From: Sphingomonadales bacterium
GTDB taxonomy: Bacteria; Pseudomonadota; Alphaproteobacteria; Sphingomonadales; Sphingomonadaceae
Direction: 5' to 3'
Length of the DNA: 41,623 nucleotides
NCBI GenBank assembly: GCA_027486275.1
Contig: JAIXPM010000248.1
Location: 1-41,623 of the forward strand
A model generated the notes under the pieces. That model saw only the letters and a list, made by a program, of their open reading frames with translations, did no database searches and had not been told where the DNA came from. Both the position numbers and the translations under genes were made by a program. Positions 1 to 7,461 of this stretch are shown here, in pieces. Position 1 is the first letter of the stretch. Each line of letters starts with the position of its first letter.

Positions 1-635
1 GCTTCCATGATCAATATCTGCAGGCCTTCAACCGGCCCAGCGTCACCTTGGTTCACACCGATGGCAAGGGTGTCGAGCGCATCGACGAAACCGGCCTGTG
101 GGTGGACGGCGAGCACTATGAAGTGGACTGCATCATCCACTCCACCGGGTTCGAAGTCGGCACCCCCACCGAAGAACGCACCGGTTTCGATCCGGTTGGC
201 AATGGCGGCCAGAAGCTTTCCGAGGCTTGGGAAGCGGGCATGCGCACGCTGCACGGGCTCAACAGCGCCGGTTTTCCCAACCTGTTCCTCGTCCAGTTCG
301 CGCAGGCGGCCAATTTCATCGTCAACGTGCCGCACAACTGGATGGAAACCGGCACCAGCATCGCTGCCATCGTGCGCCACATGACCGATCATGGCCTGAA
401 GACGGTGGACGTGGACGCAAAGGCCCAGGAGGACTGGGTGAAGCTGCTGCTCTCCGGCCCCGGCATGATGATCAACAGCCCGGACTGCACGCCCGGCTAT
501 TACAACAACGAAGGCCAGCCCATGGATGATCGCGCCAAATATGCGGTGGGCTATCCGGCCGGGCCGAACGCGTTTTTCAGCTACATGAAGGGCTGGCGGT
601 CAGACGGGCAATTCAAGGGGCTGCACTTCGCTTAG
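1..635 (+). CDS. Flavin-containing (Baeyer-Villiger type) monooxygenase, C-terminal part
   Basis: The reading frame is open from base 3 and ends at TAG 633..635; the 5' part lies outside the window. The 210 or so visible residues match the C-terminal third of cyclohexanone-monooxygenase-like FAD/NADPH enzymes. They include a hydrophobic strand leading to [10 protein letters not shown], the usual 'TGF' turn of the FAD domain, then FPNLF, and a conserved tail with [17 protein letters not shown]. Such enzymes insert an oxygen atom into ketones or oxidise soft nucleophiles, but the substrate cannot be read from this fragment. It is a host gene that converges on the Trm112-family gene, and their stop codons overlap by 4 bp (632..635). 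No start codon or regulation is visible here. Confidence 0.85.
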   Translation, partial: FHDQYLQAFNRPSVTLVHTDGKGVERIDETGLWVDGEHYEVDCIIHSTGFEVGTPTEERTGFDPVGNGGQKLSEAWEAGMRTLHGLNSAGFPNLFLVQFAQAANFIVNVPHNWMETGTSIAAIVRHMTDHGLKTVDVDAKAQEDWVKLLLSGPGMMINSPDCTPGYYNNEGQPMDDRAKYAVGYPAGPNAFFSYMKGWRSDGQFKGLHFA

Positions 636-823
636 CCGGTCGCGGGCAGGAACTCGCGCGCGGCCTCGGCCAGCAGGATCGGCACGCCGTCGCGGATCGG
701 ATAAGCGATGCCGGCCGTGTCGTTGACCAGCTCCTGTCGTTCCCGATCATGGCGCAGCGGCTGCTTGGTCTGCGGGCAAACCAGCAGGGCGAGCAGGCGC
801 GGATCGAGCGCGGCACCGCTCAT
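632..823 (-). CDS. Trm112 family protein
   Basis: This 63-residue protein starts [20 protein letters not shown] and contains the short family pattern: [14 protein letters not shown] near the N-terminus and [11 protein letters not shown] near the C-terminus. Eukaryotic Trm112 activates methyltransferases; the bacterial members are small proteins of largely unknown role. Only one cysteine of the usual N-terminal zinc pair is seen here. The ATG overlaps the stop of the upstream LON-domain gene (ATGA, 820..823), so the two are probably translationally coupled. In this chromosome the prophage separates it from the promoter-proximal part of the operon, so its expression may be reduced or depend on transcription coming out of the phage left end (inference). 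Confidence 0.8.
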   Translation of the reverse strand: MSGAALDPRLLALLVCPQTKQPLRHDRERQELVNDTAGIAYPIRDGVPILLAEAAREFLPATG

Positions 824-1347
824 TGCAGGCGGCCACTGCTGCCGCTGCCTGGCCCAACGGCAAAGCTCATCAATGCGCTGAGCGTTTGCGCGCGGTCAGC
901 CAGGGTGGGGGCTTCAAGCAGCGCCTGCTTCTCGGGCGGATCGAACGGCAGCGCGCCGGCCAGAGCCGTCACCAGCCCTTCATCGTCAGCCGATTGCACC
1001 GCCTCCCAATCGGCGGCGAGCCCGCGCGCATCAAGATAGGGGCGCAGCGCGTCTTCCAGGCTGGCGCGGCTGGCGGCATCCAGCGATTCTTCCTCGGCCC
1101 TGTCGTCGGCAAAGCCGTGATAATCGGTCATCACCTGGCGATAGAGCGTGTCGCGCTCCAGTTCGGCGCCCACCTGGAAGCGGCTGACGCCGACCAACGT
1201 GACAAGGATGCGGCCATCGTCGGTTTCGCGATATTCGGTGATCCGGCCGAGGCAGCCGACCTTGTAGAGCGGCGGCGGATCACCGCCTCTGCTTCCTTGG
1301 GGCGCCTTCGGCTGGATCATGCCGATGATCCGGTTGGCAGCGCCGGT
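820..1347 (-). pseudogene. LON substrate-binding domain protein, C-terminal part (split by prophage)
   Basis: The frame from 1347 down to TGA 820..822 encodes the rest of a LON N-terminal-domain protein: NRIIGMIQPK, then LYKVGCLGRITEYRETDDGRILVTLVGVSRF, the typical core of this family, then a helical tail. The N-terminal part is at 41333..41484, on the other side of the prophage. Joining the two with one copy of CCGGT gives an uninterrupted frame reading KDAMAATGAANRIIGMIQ, so the gene was intact before insertion. These stand-alone LON-domain proteins are of uncertain function; they lack the AAA+ and protease domains of Lon. The frame stays open into the phage to an ATG at 1446, so a chimeric product with 33 phage-encoded residues is possible but has no good ribosome site. 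Confidence 0.92.
1343..1347. repeat. Target-site duplication, left copy (CCGGT)
   Basis: CCGGT stands immediately before the phage end TGTAAGGGGACAAG and is repeated directly after the right end at 41333..41337. Five bases is the duplication size of Mu-type transposition. CCGGT also fits the Mu target preference N-Y-S-R-N. Deleting the phage with one copy restores the LON-domain gene in frame. Confidence 0.95.
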
Positions 1348-1530
1348 TGTAAGGGGACAAGACTGATTGGAGTCCGGATATCTCCGGCTATCGGCGGCTA
1401 ACTCTGGCGATTGTGGCCGGAAATTAGGCACTTGGAGGGCGCTCATCCAGGCGGCGGAAAAATTGAGACTGTCTGGAGTGTGGGGCGATTTCGGGGGTTT
1501 TGGGACAAGACCTTTTGGAGTCTCCGCTTT
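1348..1530. other. Phage left end (attL) with transposase-binding repeats L1, L2 and L3
   Basis: Two close copies of a 21-bp element of the form GGGACAAGAC-N5-TGGAGTC occur at 1354..1374 and 1502..1522 in the same orientation, with a weaker relative (GAGACTGTCTGGAGTG) at about 1465..1480. The same element, pointing the other way, occurs twice at the right end. Mu MuA binds three sites at each end with uneven spacing on the left, and this layout (site at the terminus, gap of about 90 bp, then two close sites) is the same design. The assignment to the transposase encoded at 4263 is an inference from position and repetition. Confidence 0.8.
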
Positions 1531-1789
1531 GACCCGATTGGCTTCTCAGACGCTTCTTATCCACGGTAAAACGGCCACTGGGAGCCCTCTGAGGCGGCTG
1601 TGAGAGGCCGATTTCAGCATGCGGAACTGGGACTCTAATTCGCCCAGTTCCAGTGAGGCTCGCTAACAGGCCATAACTATCTGTATTTGCGGTCAAATCA
1701 GGCCTTTCTAGCGCTGCATCTGCGCGTCCGGGACCGGCTGGAACTGGGCCCGTGGCCGATCGGTAACAGAGTGGCAAATTGGGCACATT
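1531..1789. other. Non-coding left-end segment between the transposase sites and the repressor
   Basis: No convincing gene lies here; the open frames have no ribosome site and no recognisable sequence. It does hold a repeated motif. GGAACTGGG at 1623..1631 is paired with its inverse CCCAGTTCC at 1643..1651 (9-bp perfect stem, 11-nt loop), and a longer copy CTGGAACTGGGC occurs at 1738..1749, which is the exact inverse of 1642..1653. There is no T-run, so it is not a standard terminator. A protein-binding site is possible. Confidence 0.5.
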
Positions 1790-2440
1790 TCAAACCGGCT
1801 TCAATCCGAAGGTGCCGAGGATTCGGGCGGCCACCCGGAGGCCCGGACCATCTTCGTCTGTCACGGTCACGCCGGGCGGTGGCTCGTCGCCGGTGAAGTG
1901 GCGCACGAGCGGCTTTCCGTCGAGGAACCACAGGTAATAACCCTGAGCGACCCACTCGGCGGTGTCCTCGCAGAGGATCAGATCACCCTCGATGCCCAGG
2001 TCGGTGTATTGGCTGGTGGGAAGTTCGGCCAGCCACAGCCGCTTAGAACGCCGGACGTGGCTGTAAAGCCAGTCGCGACGGATCGGAACCACTTCGATAG
2101 GTTCTGGCTTGCCCTCGTCCGTGAAGGCGTGAAGGTCGTAGCGGGGCAGCTCGACCCACTCTGAATCATCGGCGCTGCGCAGCGGGTTGCGGTTCCGGCT
2201 TTCCCTGCCCGTAATCAGCCATTCGACTGAAACATCAAGCGCTTGGGCAATTTTCACTGCCGGTTCGGCGCCGGGTGAAACCTTGTGCACGATATCGCGC
2301 AGCGTCCCCGCATTGACGCCTGCCTCACGAGCAAAGGTGGCCAGCGGCTTGCCATTCAGGCGCGCAAAGATGCGCTCGCCCCAAGGCGTCAGCGATTTCT
2401 CGCTTGCATCAGCAAGAAGTTTCGTGTTTTTAGACGTCAT
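1790..2440 (-). CDS. Phage repressor, HTH plus S24/LexA-like C-terminal domain
   Basis: This is the Mu c counterpart by position and direction: the only leftward gene, at the left end, facing ner. From ATG 2440 it is 216 residues. An N-terminal helix-turn-helix spans roughly residues 17 to 70 (LATFAREAGVNAGTLRDIVHK followed by PAVKIAQALDVSVEWLITG). The C-terminal half has the beta-rich S24 pattern (GIEGDLILCED, GYYLWFLDGKPLVRHF). The usual Ser in an SMxP motif and the Lys of VKRL are not obvious; the second position reads VRHF, so self-cleavage may be lost. An alternative start is GTG 2488, which would overlap the ner frame; no strong Shine-Dalgarno favours either. It should keep the early promoter silent in the lysogen. 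Confidence 0.85.
   Translation of the reverse strand: MTSKNTKLLADASEKSLTPWGERIFARLNGKPLATFAREAGVNAGTLRDIVHKVSPGAEPAVKIAQALDVSVEWLITGRESRNRNPLRSADDSEWVELPRYDLHAFTDEGKPEPIEVVPIRRDWLYSHVRRSKRLWLAELPTSQYTDLGIEGDLILCEDTAEWVAQGYYLWFLDGKPLVRHFTGDEPPPGVTVTDEDGPGLRVAARILGTFGLKPV
2404..2432 (+). promoter_or_regulatory. Candidate early promoter for the ner-transposase operon
   Basis: TTGCAT (2404..2409) and TTTTTA (2427..2432) are separated by 17 bp and sit about 30 bp before the first rightward start codon. The start codons of the repressor (2440, leftward) and Ner-like gene (2459 or 2468, rightward) are so close that any early promoter must lie inside the 5' part of the repressor gene, as this one does. 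It is only a hexamer match in an alphaproteobacterium, so confidence is low. No clear operator repeats are seen beside it. Confidence 0.3.
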
Positions 2441-2467
2441 GCCAATCAAATCATCGGAATGTCTCGC

Positions 2468-2734
2468 ATGAGCTACCACTCCTTCCACGCTGAAGACGTG
2501 AAGGCGGCGATCCGCAAGCGCTTTGGTTCATTGACGAAATTCGAGGAAGAGCATGGCTTCCCGCCGAAAAGCGTTTCGGCAGTGCTGCGCGGCGCGACGA
2601 GCGCGCGGATCGGCCAGGCGCTGGACGCTGTCATGGTTCTGGAACGGGCCACTGTGCTCCCCAAGCCATCAGAATTTTCGACTGATACCGCCAAACGCGC
2701 ACCTGCGCACCGTATAAATCGTAAGGCCGCTTAA
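2468..2734 (+). CDS. ner: Ner-like early regulator
   Basis: The 88-residue product (MSYHSFHAEDVKAAIRKRFG...) has the Ner/Nlp pattern. There is a short N-terminus with a His followed by an acidic-aliphatic helix (HAEDVKAAIRKRFGSLTKFEEEHG), a recognition helix (PPKSVSAVLRG), and a final helix around RIGQALDAVM. In Mu, Ner turns down transcription of the early operon and of the repressor. The tail after residue 60 is longer than Mu Ner and basic at the end. A start three codons upstream (ATG 2459) is possible; neither start has a strong ribosome site. It is the first gene of the rightward early run, and the ParB-like gene begins one base after its stop. Confidence 0.75.
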   Translation: MSYHSFHAEDVKAAIRKRFGSLTKFEEEHGFPPKSVSAVLRGATSARIGQALDAVMVLERATVLPKPSEFSTDTAKRAPAHRINRKAA

Positions 2735-2735
2735 T

Positions 2736-3554
2736 ATGGCCGAGCTCCCGCAGCTGGCCGCCCGGCCGATCATCCGCGTTTTTATCGATCAGATCGATGT
2801 TCCGACTGACCGGCTTCGCACGCTTAAGCCTGAACAGGCCGCCGCGATTGGAGCCGCCATCGCCGCCGATCGCCAGTATGACCCGATCAGCATTGCGCGC
2901 CTGCCCGGCCAGACGGGTTATGTCCTGGTCGACGGCCTGCACCGGCTGGAGGGCTGCCGAAGCGCTGGGTTGACCGACATTGAAGCGCGCGTGGTCGAGG
3001 CCAACAGGACGTCGCGCCTCCGGCAAGAGGCGATGAGCGCCTGGGCGCGTGCAGATCACGACGCATTCGATAAGGCCGCCCAGGTCGCGGCGATGGTTGA
3101 TCTTGCCAAGGCCGGCACTGTCGAACCGGCCGACGGCGACGAGGCTTGTGTAATGATTACACAAGCCCTGCGCTGGGACCTAGGAGTGGCCAACGACCTT
3201 GGTGTCAGCCGCGAAACGGTGATGCTCTACCTGCGGCTAAGCCGAAATTTCGATGCCGCGCAGAGGAAGATCCTGCGCGAAAAGGGCATCGCCCGAGACT
3301 TGATGCCGCTGCTCCGCTTGGCGGCTCTGCCGGCAGATCAGTTTGCCGTGGCATGGGGCCACATCGACACGTCGGAAAAGCCCACCATCGCCGAGGCGCT
3401 GGCTCTGGTCGCGCCGGGCCCCGTGAACAAATTTGATAAGCAGAAGGCCAAGGTCCTGGAGCAAGCCAGGACTTGGCAGCCGCGCCAGCTGTCAGAGCTG
3501 ATCAACCTGTTGCGCCAGCTCCACCGGGAAATCACCGGGGGCGACGCCGAATGA
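2736..3554 (+). CDS. ParB/Srx-fold nuclease-like protein
   Basis: This 272-residue protein has an N-terminal ParB-like domain: FIDQIDVPTDRLR, then AAIAADRQYDPISIARLPG, then YVLVDGLHRLEGCRSAG at about residues 62 to 80, which is the family's Gly-x-His-Arg type box. The middle carries a helix-turn-helix (DLGVSRETVMLYLRLSRNFD) followed by a KGIARDLMPLLRLAAL segment, the same order as in Spo0J/ParB regulators. Chromosomal ParB uses this fold to bind DNA and hydrolyse CTP; phage relatives are mostly uncharacterised. It lies between Ner and the transposase, where Mu has no such gene. It might act in early regulation, in transposition target choice, or as a nuclease (inference). Confidence 0.7.
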   Translation: MAELPQLAARPIIRVFIDQIDVPTDRLRTLKPEQAAAIGAAIAADRQYDPISIARLPGQTGYVLVDGLHRLEGCRSAGLTDIEARVVEANRTSRLRQEAMSAWARADHDAFDKAAQVAAMVDLAKAGTVEPADGDEACVMITQALRWDLGVANDLGVSRETVMLYLRLSRNFDAAQRKILREKGIARDLMPLLRLAALPADQFAVAWGHIDTSEKPTIAEALALVAPGPVNKFDKQKAKVLEQARTWQPRQLSELINLLRQLHREITGGDAE

Positions 3555-3802
3555 GCCGGTGCGACAGCTTCAATGAGGCATACCGGGCTGCCGTGCTGGC
3601 GATGGTGGCAAGCTACCAGGCCCGGCGGCTTCGCCGAACCCATGCGGTGTGGCGTGTCATTTCGATGCTGGACCATGGTCCATCCGAACGCACGATTTAC
3701 CGGTGGTTGAGCGCATCCGGCCTCACCACAGATTATCGCGGGGTTGCCGCTGCCGACCGGGCTTGGCGCCGGCAAACCGGCGGGGTTTGGAGCAAGCTCT
3801 GA
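3551..3802 (+). CDS. Small helical, probably DNA-binding protein of unknown function
   Basis: The gene starts at ATG 3551, overlapping the preceding stop as ATGA. The 83 residues are very rich in Arg (SYQARRLRRTHAVWRVISMLDHG) and contain SERTIYRWLSASGLTTDYRG, which has the shape of a helix-turn-helix recognition helix. No family is recognised. Its place in the early run, tightly coupled on both sides, suggests a regulatory or replication accessory role. Confidence 0.55.
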   Translation: MSRCDSFNEAYRAAVLAMVASYQARRLRRTHAVWRVISMLDHGPSERTIYRWLSASGLTTDYRGVAAADRAWRRQTGGVWSKL

Positions 3803-4263
3803 TGCCCAAGCGCCGGCCCGCATTGTCCGACCTGCAGATGGCCTTCAGCTTTGACGTGCCGGCGGCAGCGACTGAGGCCGGCGATCTCGCTGGTTTCGGT
3901 CCGATGCTGGCCGCCAGCGTCGCCCGCGCCTGCCGCGAAGCGGGTCGGCCCCGCACCGATATCGCTTCCGCCATGTCTGCCGTCTTGGGTGAGCATGTGT
4001 CGAAACTAACGCTGGACGCATATGCCAGCGAGTCCCGCGGGGACCATAATATTCCAGCGCACCGCTGGTGGGCACTGATCGCGGTCACCGGCCGCTGGGA
4101 TATTGCCGACGCGATCGCCGCGCGCACAGGCGCACGCTTGCTTTCTGGTGACGAAATCCGTGCCGCTGAGCTGGGCCACGTCCAGGCACAGATCGGCGAA
4201 CTGCAGGAGCGCCTGAAAGAGCTGAAAAAAGGCGCTCGGCCCTTCGCGCGGAGCATGACTTAA
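3802..4263 (+). CDS. Early-region protein of transposable phages, function unknown
   Basis: The ATG at 3802 overlaps the preceding TGA (TGATG). The 153-residue product begins with a linker, followed by helical segments: MLAASVARACREAGRPRTDIASAMSAVLGEHVSKLTLDAYASESRGDHNIPAHRWWALIAVTG, then a coiled-coil end (ELGHVQAQIGELQERLKELKKG). The 'D-A-Y-A-S ... H-N-I' stretch is familiar from proteins encoded just before the transposase in alphaproteobacterial Mu-like phages (recalled, not searched). The fold looks like a DNA-binding helical bundle. It is coupled to the transposase, whose start is 3 bases inside its stop region. Confidence 0.55.
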   Translation: MPKRRPALSDLQMAFSFDVPAAATEAGDLAGFGPMLAASVARACREAGRPRTDIASAMSAVLGEHVSKLTLDAYASESRGDHNIPAHRWWALIAVTGRWDIADAIAARTGARLLSGDEIRAAELGHVQAQIGELQERLKELKKGARPFARSMT

Positions 4264-6236
4264 TGCTGGCCTGCTCCCTTTGGATGACAGCGCAAGAGAT
4301 CGCGGAATCGGGCCTGCCCGACGTGCCGAGCGACAAGCGCAAGGTCAACGAGATGATCGCGCGCGACCGGTGGGCGATGTGCGCCGGCAGCGACGGTCAA
4401 CCTCTCCATCGCAAGCGCGCCGGCCGCGGCGGCGGCTTTGAATGGCACAGCTCGCTGCTGCCCGAACGGTCCCGTCTTGCGCTCGTGAAGCGTGGATTGA
4501 TCGCGGCTCCAGTGGAAACCACCTCCCGTATTGTTACGCTGGCGCCCGCCCGCGGTACCAGCGAGCGTGCGGCCAGCCAATGGGCGCAATTTGAACGTCT
4601 GCCCCAGGCCGCCAAGGATGAAGCCGCTCGCAGGCTGGCCGTTCTGGCTGCTATCGAGGCAACCCAGGCCGCCGGCACCACGAAAACCCGCGCCATTCAG
4701 ATCGTTGGCACCCAACACGGCGTGTCGGCCGCCACGATCAACAACTGGTTCGCCGCCGTCGCCGGCGTGTCGCGCGCCGATCGGCTGGCATTCCTGGCGC
4801 CCGAACGTCGCGGCGGCGGCGCCCAGGCGGAGATCGATGCCGACGCCTGGCAGCGCTACGTTTCCGACTATCTCAGCCCATCGCGGCCGACCCATGCCGC
4901 CTGCTATTGGCGCACCCAATTGTGGGCCGAGGCCGCCGGCATCGAGATCCCGCACGCCAAGACCTTCCAGCGCCGGTTTGAGAAGGAAATTCCGCCCGAA
5001 GTGGTGCTCGCAAAGCGCGAAGGCATGGACCGGGTGGTGGAGATGATGCCCGCGCAAGAGCGCTCGGTCGCGCACCTGCATGCCCTGCATTCGGTCAACA
5101 TCGATGGCCACCGTTTCGACGTCCGCGTGCAGTGGCCCGATGGCTCCATCGATCGGCCAATGCTGATCGGCGTCCAGGACCTTTTCAGCCGCAAAATGCT
5201 GGCCTGGCGCATCGACAAGACGGAGAACGAAGCCGTCGTCCGGCTGGTTTTTGCCGACCTGTTCAAGCGCTGGGGCGTGCCGCGCCGCGCTTATCTGGAT
5301 AACGGCCGGGCTTTTGCCTCTTACGGCATCTCCAACGGCACCAAAACGCGGTTCCGCTTCAAGATGCGCAACGATCTGCCTGAGGGCCTGCTGGTGGCCA
5401 TGGGCATCGAAGTCACGTTCGTCACCCCATTCCACGGCCAGGCCAAGCCGATCGAGCGCACCTGGAAGGATTATTGCGAGCACATCGCCCGCCATCCGGC
5501 CTGCATGGGCGCCTATCTCGGCCCCAACACACAGGAAAAACCGCACAATTATGGCGACCGGACCATGCCGCTGGCCGAATTCAGCGCGCTGGTCGATCAG
5601 CAGATCGCGCTGCTCAACGCGAAGATGGGTCGCCGCACGGAAATGGCGCGCGGCGGCAGCTTCGACCAGGCATTCGAGCGCTCGATCGCCGCTGGCGCGC
5701 CGGTTGGCCGGGCAAGCCCCGAGCAGCTGCGCATGGCGCTGCTGACCAGCGAGATGGTGTCCACCGATCGCAAATCAGGCGCCGTCACATTCGCCGGCAA
5801 CCGGTACTGGACCGATGGCATGGGCGCCTATGCCGGCAAGCGGGTCGTGCTGCGCTTCGACCCGGACGATCTGCACGGATCCGTGTTCGCCTATGACATC
5901 GAAGGCAAGTTCATCGCGGAACTGCCGGTGCTGGATGCTGTCGGCTTCGACAATTTGCCCGCCGCCAAACGCCAGGCAGCGCTGAAATCCAGCTGGAAGA
6001 AGAAGGTCCGCGCCGCCGTCGACGCCGAGCAGCTGCTCACCGCCGACGAACTGGCCCGCACGATGCCCGGCGCGCCGCCTGCCACCGAAACGCCCAGCCC
6101 GCGCGTGTTGCGCCCCGTGCGCTCCTCGCGCGGCGGCGCAGCTGCTGCGGTGGTGGCTGAAAATGACGTGATCGACCGGCTCGGAGCCGGCCTTGCCGCG
6201 ATGTCGGAAGGGCCTGGCCTTCGGGTGGTCAAATGA
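4263..6236 (+). CDS. MuA-type DDE transposase
   Basis: This 657-residue protein is close in length to MuA (663). An N-terminal winged helix (WMTAQEIAESGLPDVPSDKRKVNEMI) is followed by the Mu-type second and third DNA-binding subdomains (around GVSAATINNWFAAVAGV). The catalytic triad is visible: D281 in SVNIDGHRF, D346 in AYLDNGRAF and E398 in AKPIERTWKDY. The spacing of 65 and 52 is close to that of MuA (D269, D336, E392). The C-terminal region carries the beta-barrel and a basic segment (ALKSSWKKKVRAAVDAEQ) like MuA domain III. It catalyses strand transfer at the end repeats during integration and replicative transposition. It overlaps the ATPase gene by 4 bp if that gene starts at 6233. Confidence 0.96.
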   Translation: MLACSLWMTAQEIAESGLPDVPSDKRKVNEMIARDRWAMCAGSDGQPLHRKRAGRGGGFEWHSSLLPERSRLALVKRGLIAAPVETTSRIVTLAPARGTSERAASQWAQFERLPQAAKDEAARRLAVLAAIEATQAAGTTKTRAIQIVGTQHGVSAATINNWFAAVAGVSRADRLAFLAPERRGGGAQAEIDADAWQRYVSDYLSPSRPTHAACYWRTQLWAEAAGIEIPHAKTFQRRFEKEIPPEVVLAKREGMDRVVEMMPAQERSVAHLHALHSVNIDGHRFDVRVQWPDGSIDRPMLIGVQDLFSRKMLAWRIDKTENEAVVRLVFADLFKRWGVPRRAYLDNGRAFASYGISNGTKTRFRFKMRNDLPEGLLVAMGIEVTFVTPFHGQAKPIERTWKDYCEHIARHPACMGAYLGPNTQEKPHNYGDRTMPLAEFSALVDQQIALLNAKMGRRTEMARGGSFDQAFERSIAAGAPVGRASPEQLRMALLTSEMVSTDRKSGAVTFAGNRYWTDGMGAYAGKRVVLRFDPDDLHGSVFAYDIEGKFIAELPVLDAVGFDNLPAAKRQAALKSSWKKKVRAAVDAEQLLTADELARTMPGAPPATETPSPRVLRPVRSSRGGAAAAVVAENDVIDRLGAGLAAMSEGPGLRVVK

Positions 6237-6313
6237 ATGGCGGCCGGCGGGGTGGAGCCCGCCGGCCGCCGGTACCGGGCGCTTTTGCCCAGCTTGGAGA
6301 AGGAGTGGATAGC

Positions 6314-7285
6314 ATGGCTTCGAAACCGCAGGAAAGGTCCGATTCTGGCGCCGATGTCGAAGGCGCGCGCCGGCGTCTGTTGGACTGGAAAGACCGGAAC
6401 AATCTGTCGTGGGCGGCGGCATCAGCGAAGGTCGGCCTGCCGGCCGGCACGCTCAGCGGCTTCGGCGGTGGCAGCTACACCGGCGACAACGCCAAGATCG
6501 CCGCCCAGGTCGATCGCTTTTTCGCCGCCGAAAACGAGCAGATCAATCTGCGCCGCAACCAGGTGATCGAGGCTCCGGCCTTCCAGGTCACGCGCGCCGC
6601 GCGGAAGCTCTACAACGTCCTCCACTACGCCCGGCGCGGCAAGATGGCGGCCGCTGCCACCTCGCCCGGTTTTGGCAAGACGAGCGCGCTGCGCCAGTTC
6701 GCGGCCGATGTGCCCAACGTCTTCCTGGTCACGATGGCGCCCAGCACCGCCGGGGTGCAGCCGATGCTCACCGCGATCCTGAAGGCGATGGGCGAGCGCG
6801 AAGTGCGCGGCAGCCCGCAGATGCTGTCGGATCGGATCAAGGAACGGGTGGCAGCCGCCAGCGCGGTGATCGCGCTCGACGACGCCCAGCACCTTTCGCC
6901 CAAGGCGCTCGATGAACTGCGCGGCATCCACGATGTCACCAGCGTCGGCGTGGCGCTGTTCGGCAACGCCGGGCTGATGGAAACGCTGGAAGGCGGCACC
7001 CGCGCCGTTTCCCACGCCCAGTTGTTCAGCCGGATCGGCATCCGGATCGTCGAGATCAAGGCCTATCCGGAAGACGCCGAGCAGCTCGGCCGCGCCTGGG
7101 GCATCGAGGATGAGCGGATGCTCGGCTGGCTCGCCACCCTGTCGCAGCAGCCCGGCGGCCTGCGCCTGGTCGCCCAGGTGATCGAACTGGCGATGTTCCT
7201 GGCCGTCAACGACGATCAGGGCCTCGCGCTGCCCCACCTGCAGGACGCCTACGCGCAGCTTTCTGCGCGCCGGCTGGCGGCGTGA
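6314..7285 (+). CDS. MuB-type AAA+ ATPase, transposition target selector
   Basis: Starting at ATG 6314 gives 323 residues. The start is chosen because GAGAAGGAG (6295..6304) sits 9 bases before it; a GTG at 6305 and an ATG at 6233 are in the same frame. The N-terminus has a Mu B-like helix-turn-helix (SWAAASAKVGLPAGTLSGFGGG). The ATPase part shows Walker A SPGFGKTS at residues 117 to 124 and Walker B AVIALDDAQ with its acidic pair at 189 to 190. In Mu, MuB coats target DNA and brings the transposase to it, and it gives immunity to self-insertion. It directly follows the transposase, as in Mu. Confidence 0.93.
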   Translation: MASKPQERSDSGADVEGARRRLLDWKDRNNLSWAAASAKVGLPAGTLSGFGGGSYTGDNAKIAAQVDRFFAAENEQINLRRNQVIEAPAFQVTRAARKLYNVLHYARRGKMAAAATSPGFGKTSALRQFAADVPNVFLVTMAPSTAGVQPMLTAILKAMGEREVRGSPQMLSDRIKERVAAASAVIALDDAQHLSPKALDELRGIHDVTSVGVALFGNAGLMETLEGGTRAVSHAQLFSRIGIRIVEIKAYPEDAEQLGRAWGIEDERMLGWLATLSQQPGGLRLVAQVIELAMFLAVNDDQGLALPHLQDAYAQLSARRLAA

Positions 7286-7290
7286 TCGCC

Positions 7291-7461
7291 ATGTTCGACG
7301 AAACCGATCCCGAGCTGGAGGAAAAGGCCACCGGCCTGCCGCTCCTCGCTGTCTGGGCCGCCGGCATCTTTGTGGGCTGGTGCCTGCTGATCGCCGCTTA
7401 TCACTTCATCGCCAGCGTGGCCGTGCCGGCCGCTGGCGCCCTCTGGAGGGCCTTTCAATGA
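7291..7461 (+). CDS. Small single-span membrane protein
   Basis: An ATG six bases after the ATPase stop opens a 56-residue frame, MFDETDPELEEKATGLPLLAVWAAGIFVGWC and so on. It has an acidic N-terminus and one long hydrophobic stretch (LPLLAVWAAGIFVGWCLLIAAY, roughly residues 19 to 40). A GTG at 7282 would add three residues. Its stop overlaps the next start (ATGA). No family is recognised. The filled gap, coupling and clear membrane segment support a real gene. Confidence 0.6.
   Translation: MFDETDPELEEKATGLPLLAVWAAGIFVGWCLLIAAYHFIASVAVPAAGALWRAFQ

Noticed and set aside
1424..1786. 120-residue minus-strand frame between the repressor and left end
   Set aside because: It crosses the transposase sites, has no Shine-Dalgarno and no recognisable pattern; the region is better explained as the non-coding end.
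4260..5546. 428-residue open frame opposite the transposase
   Set aside because: Antisense shadow of a gene with a clear DDE triad; no recognisable protein features.
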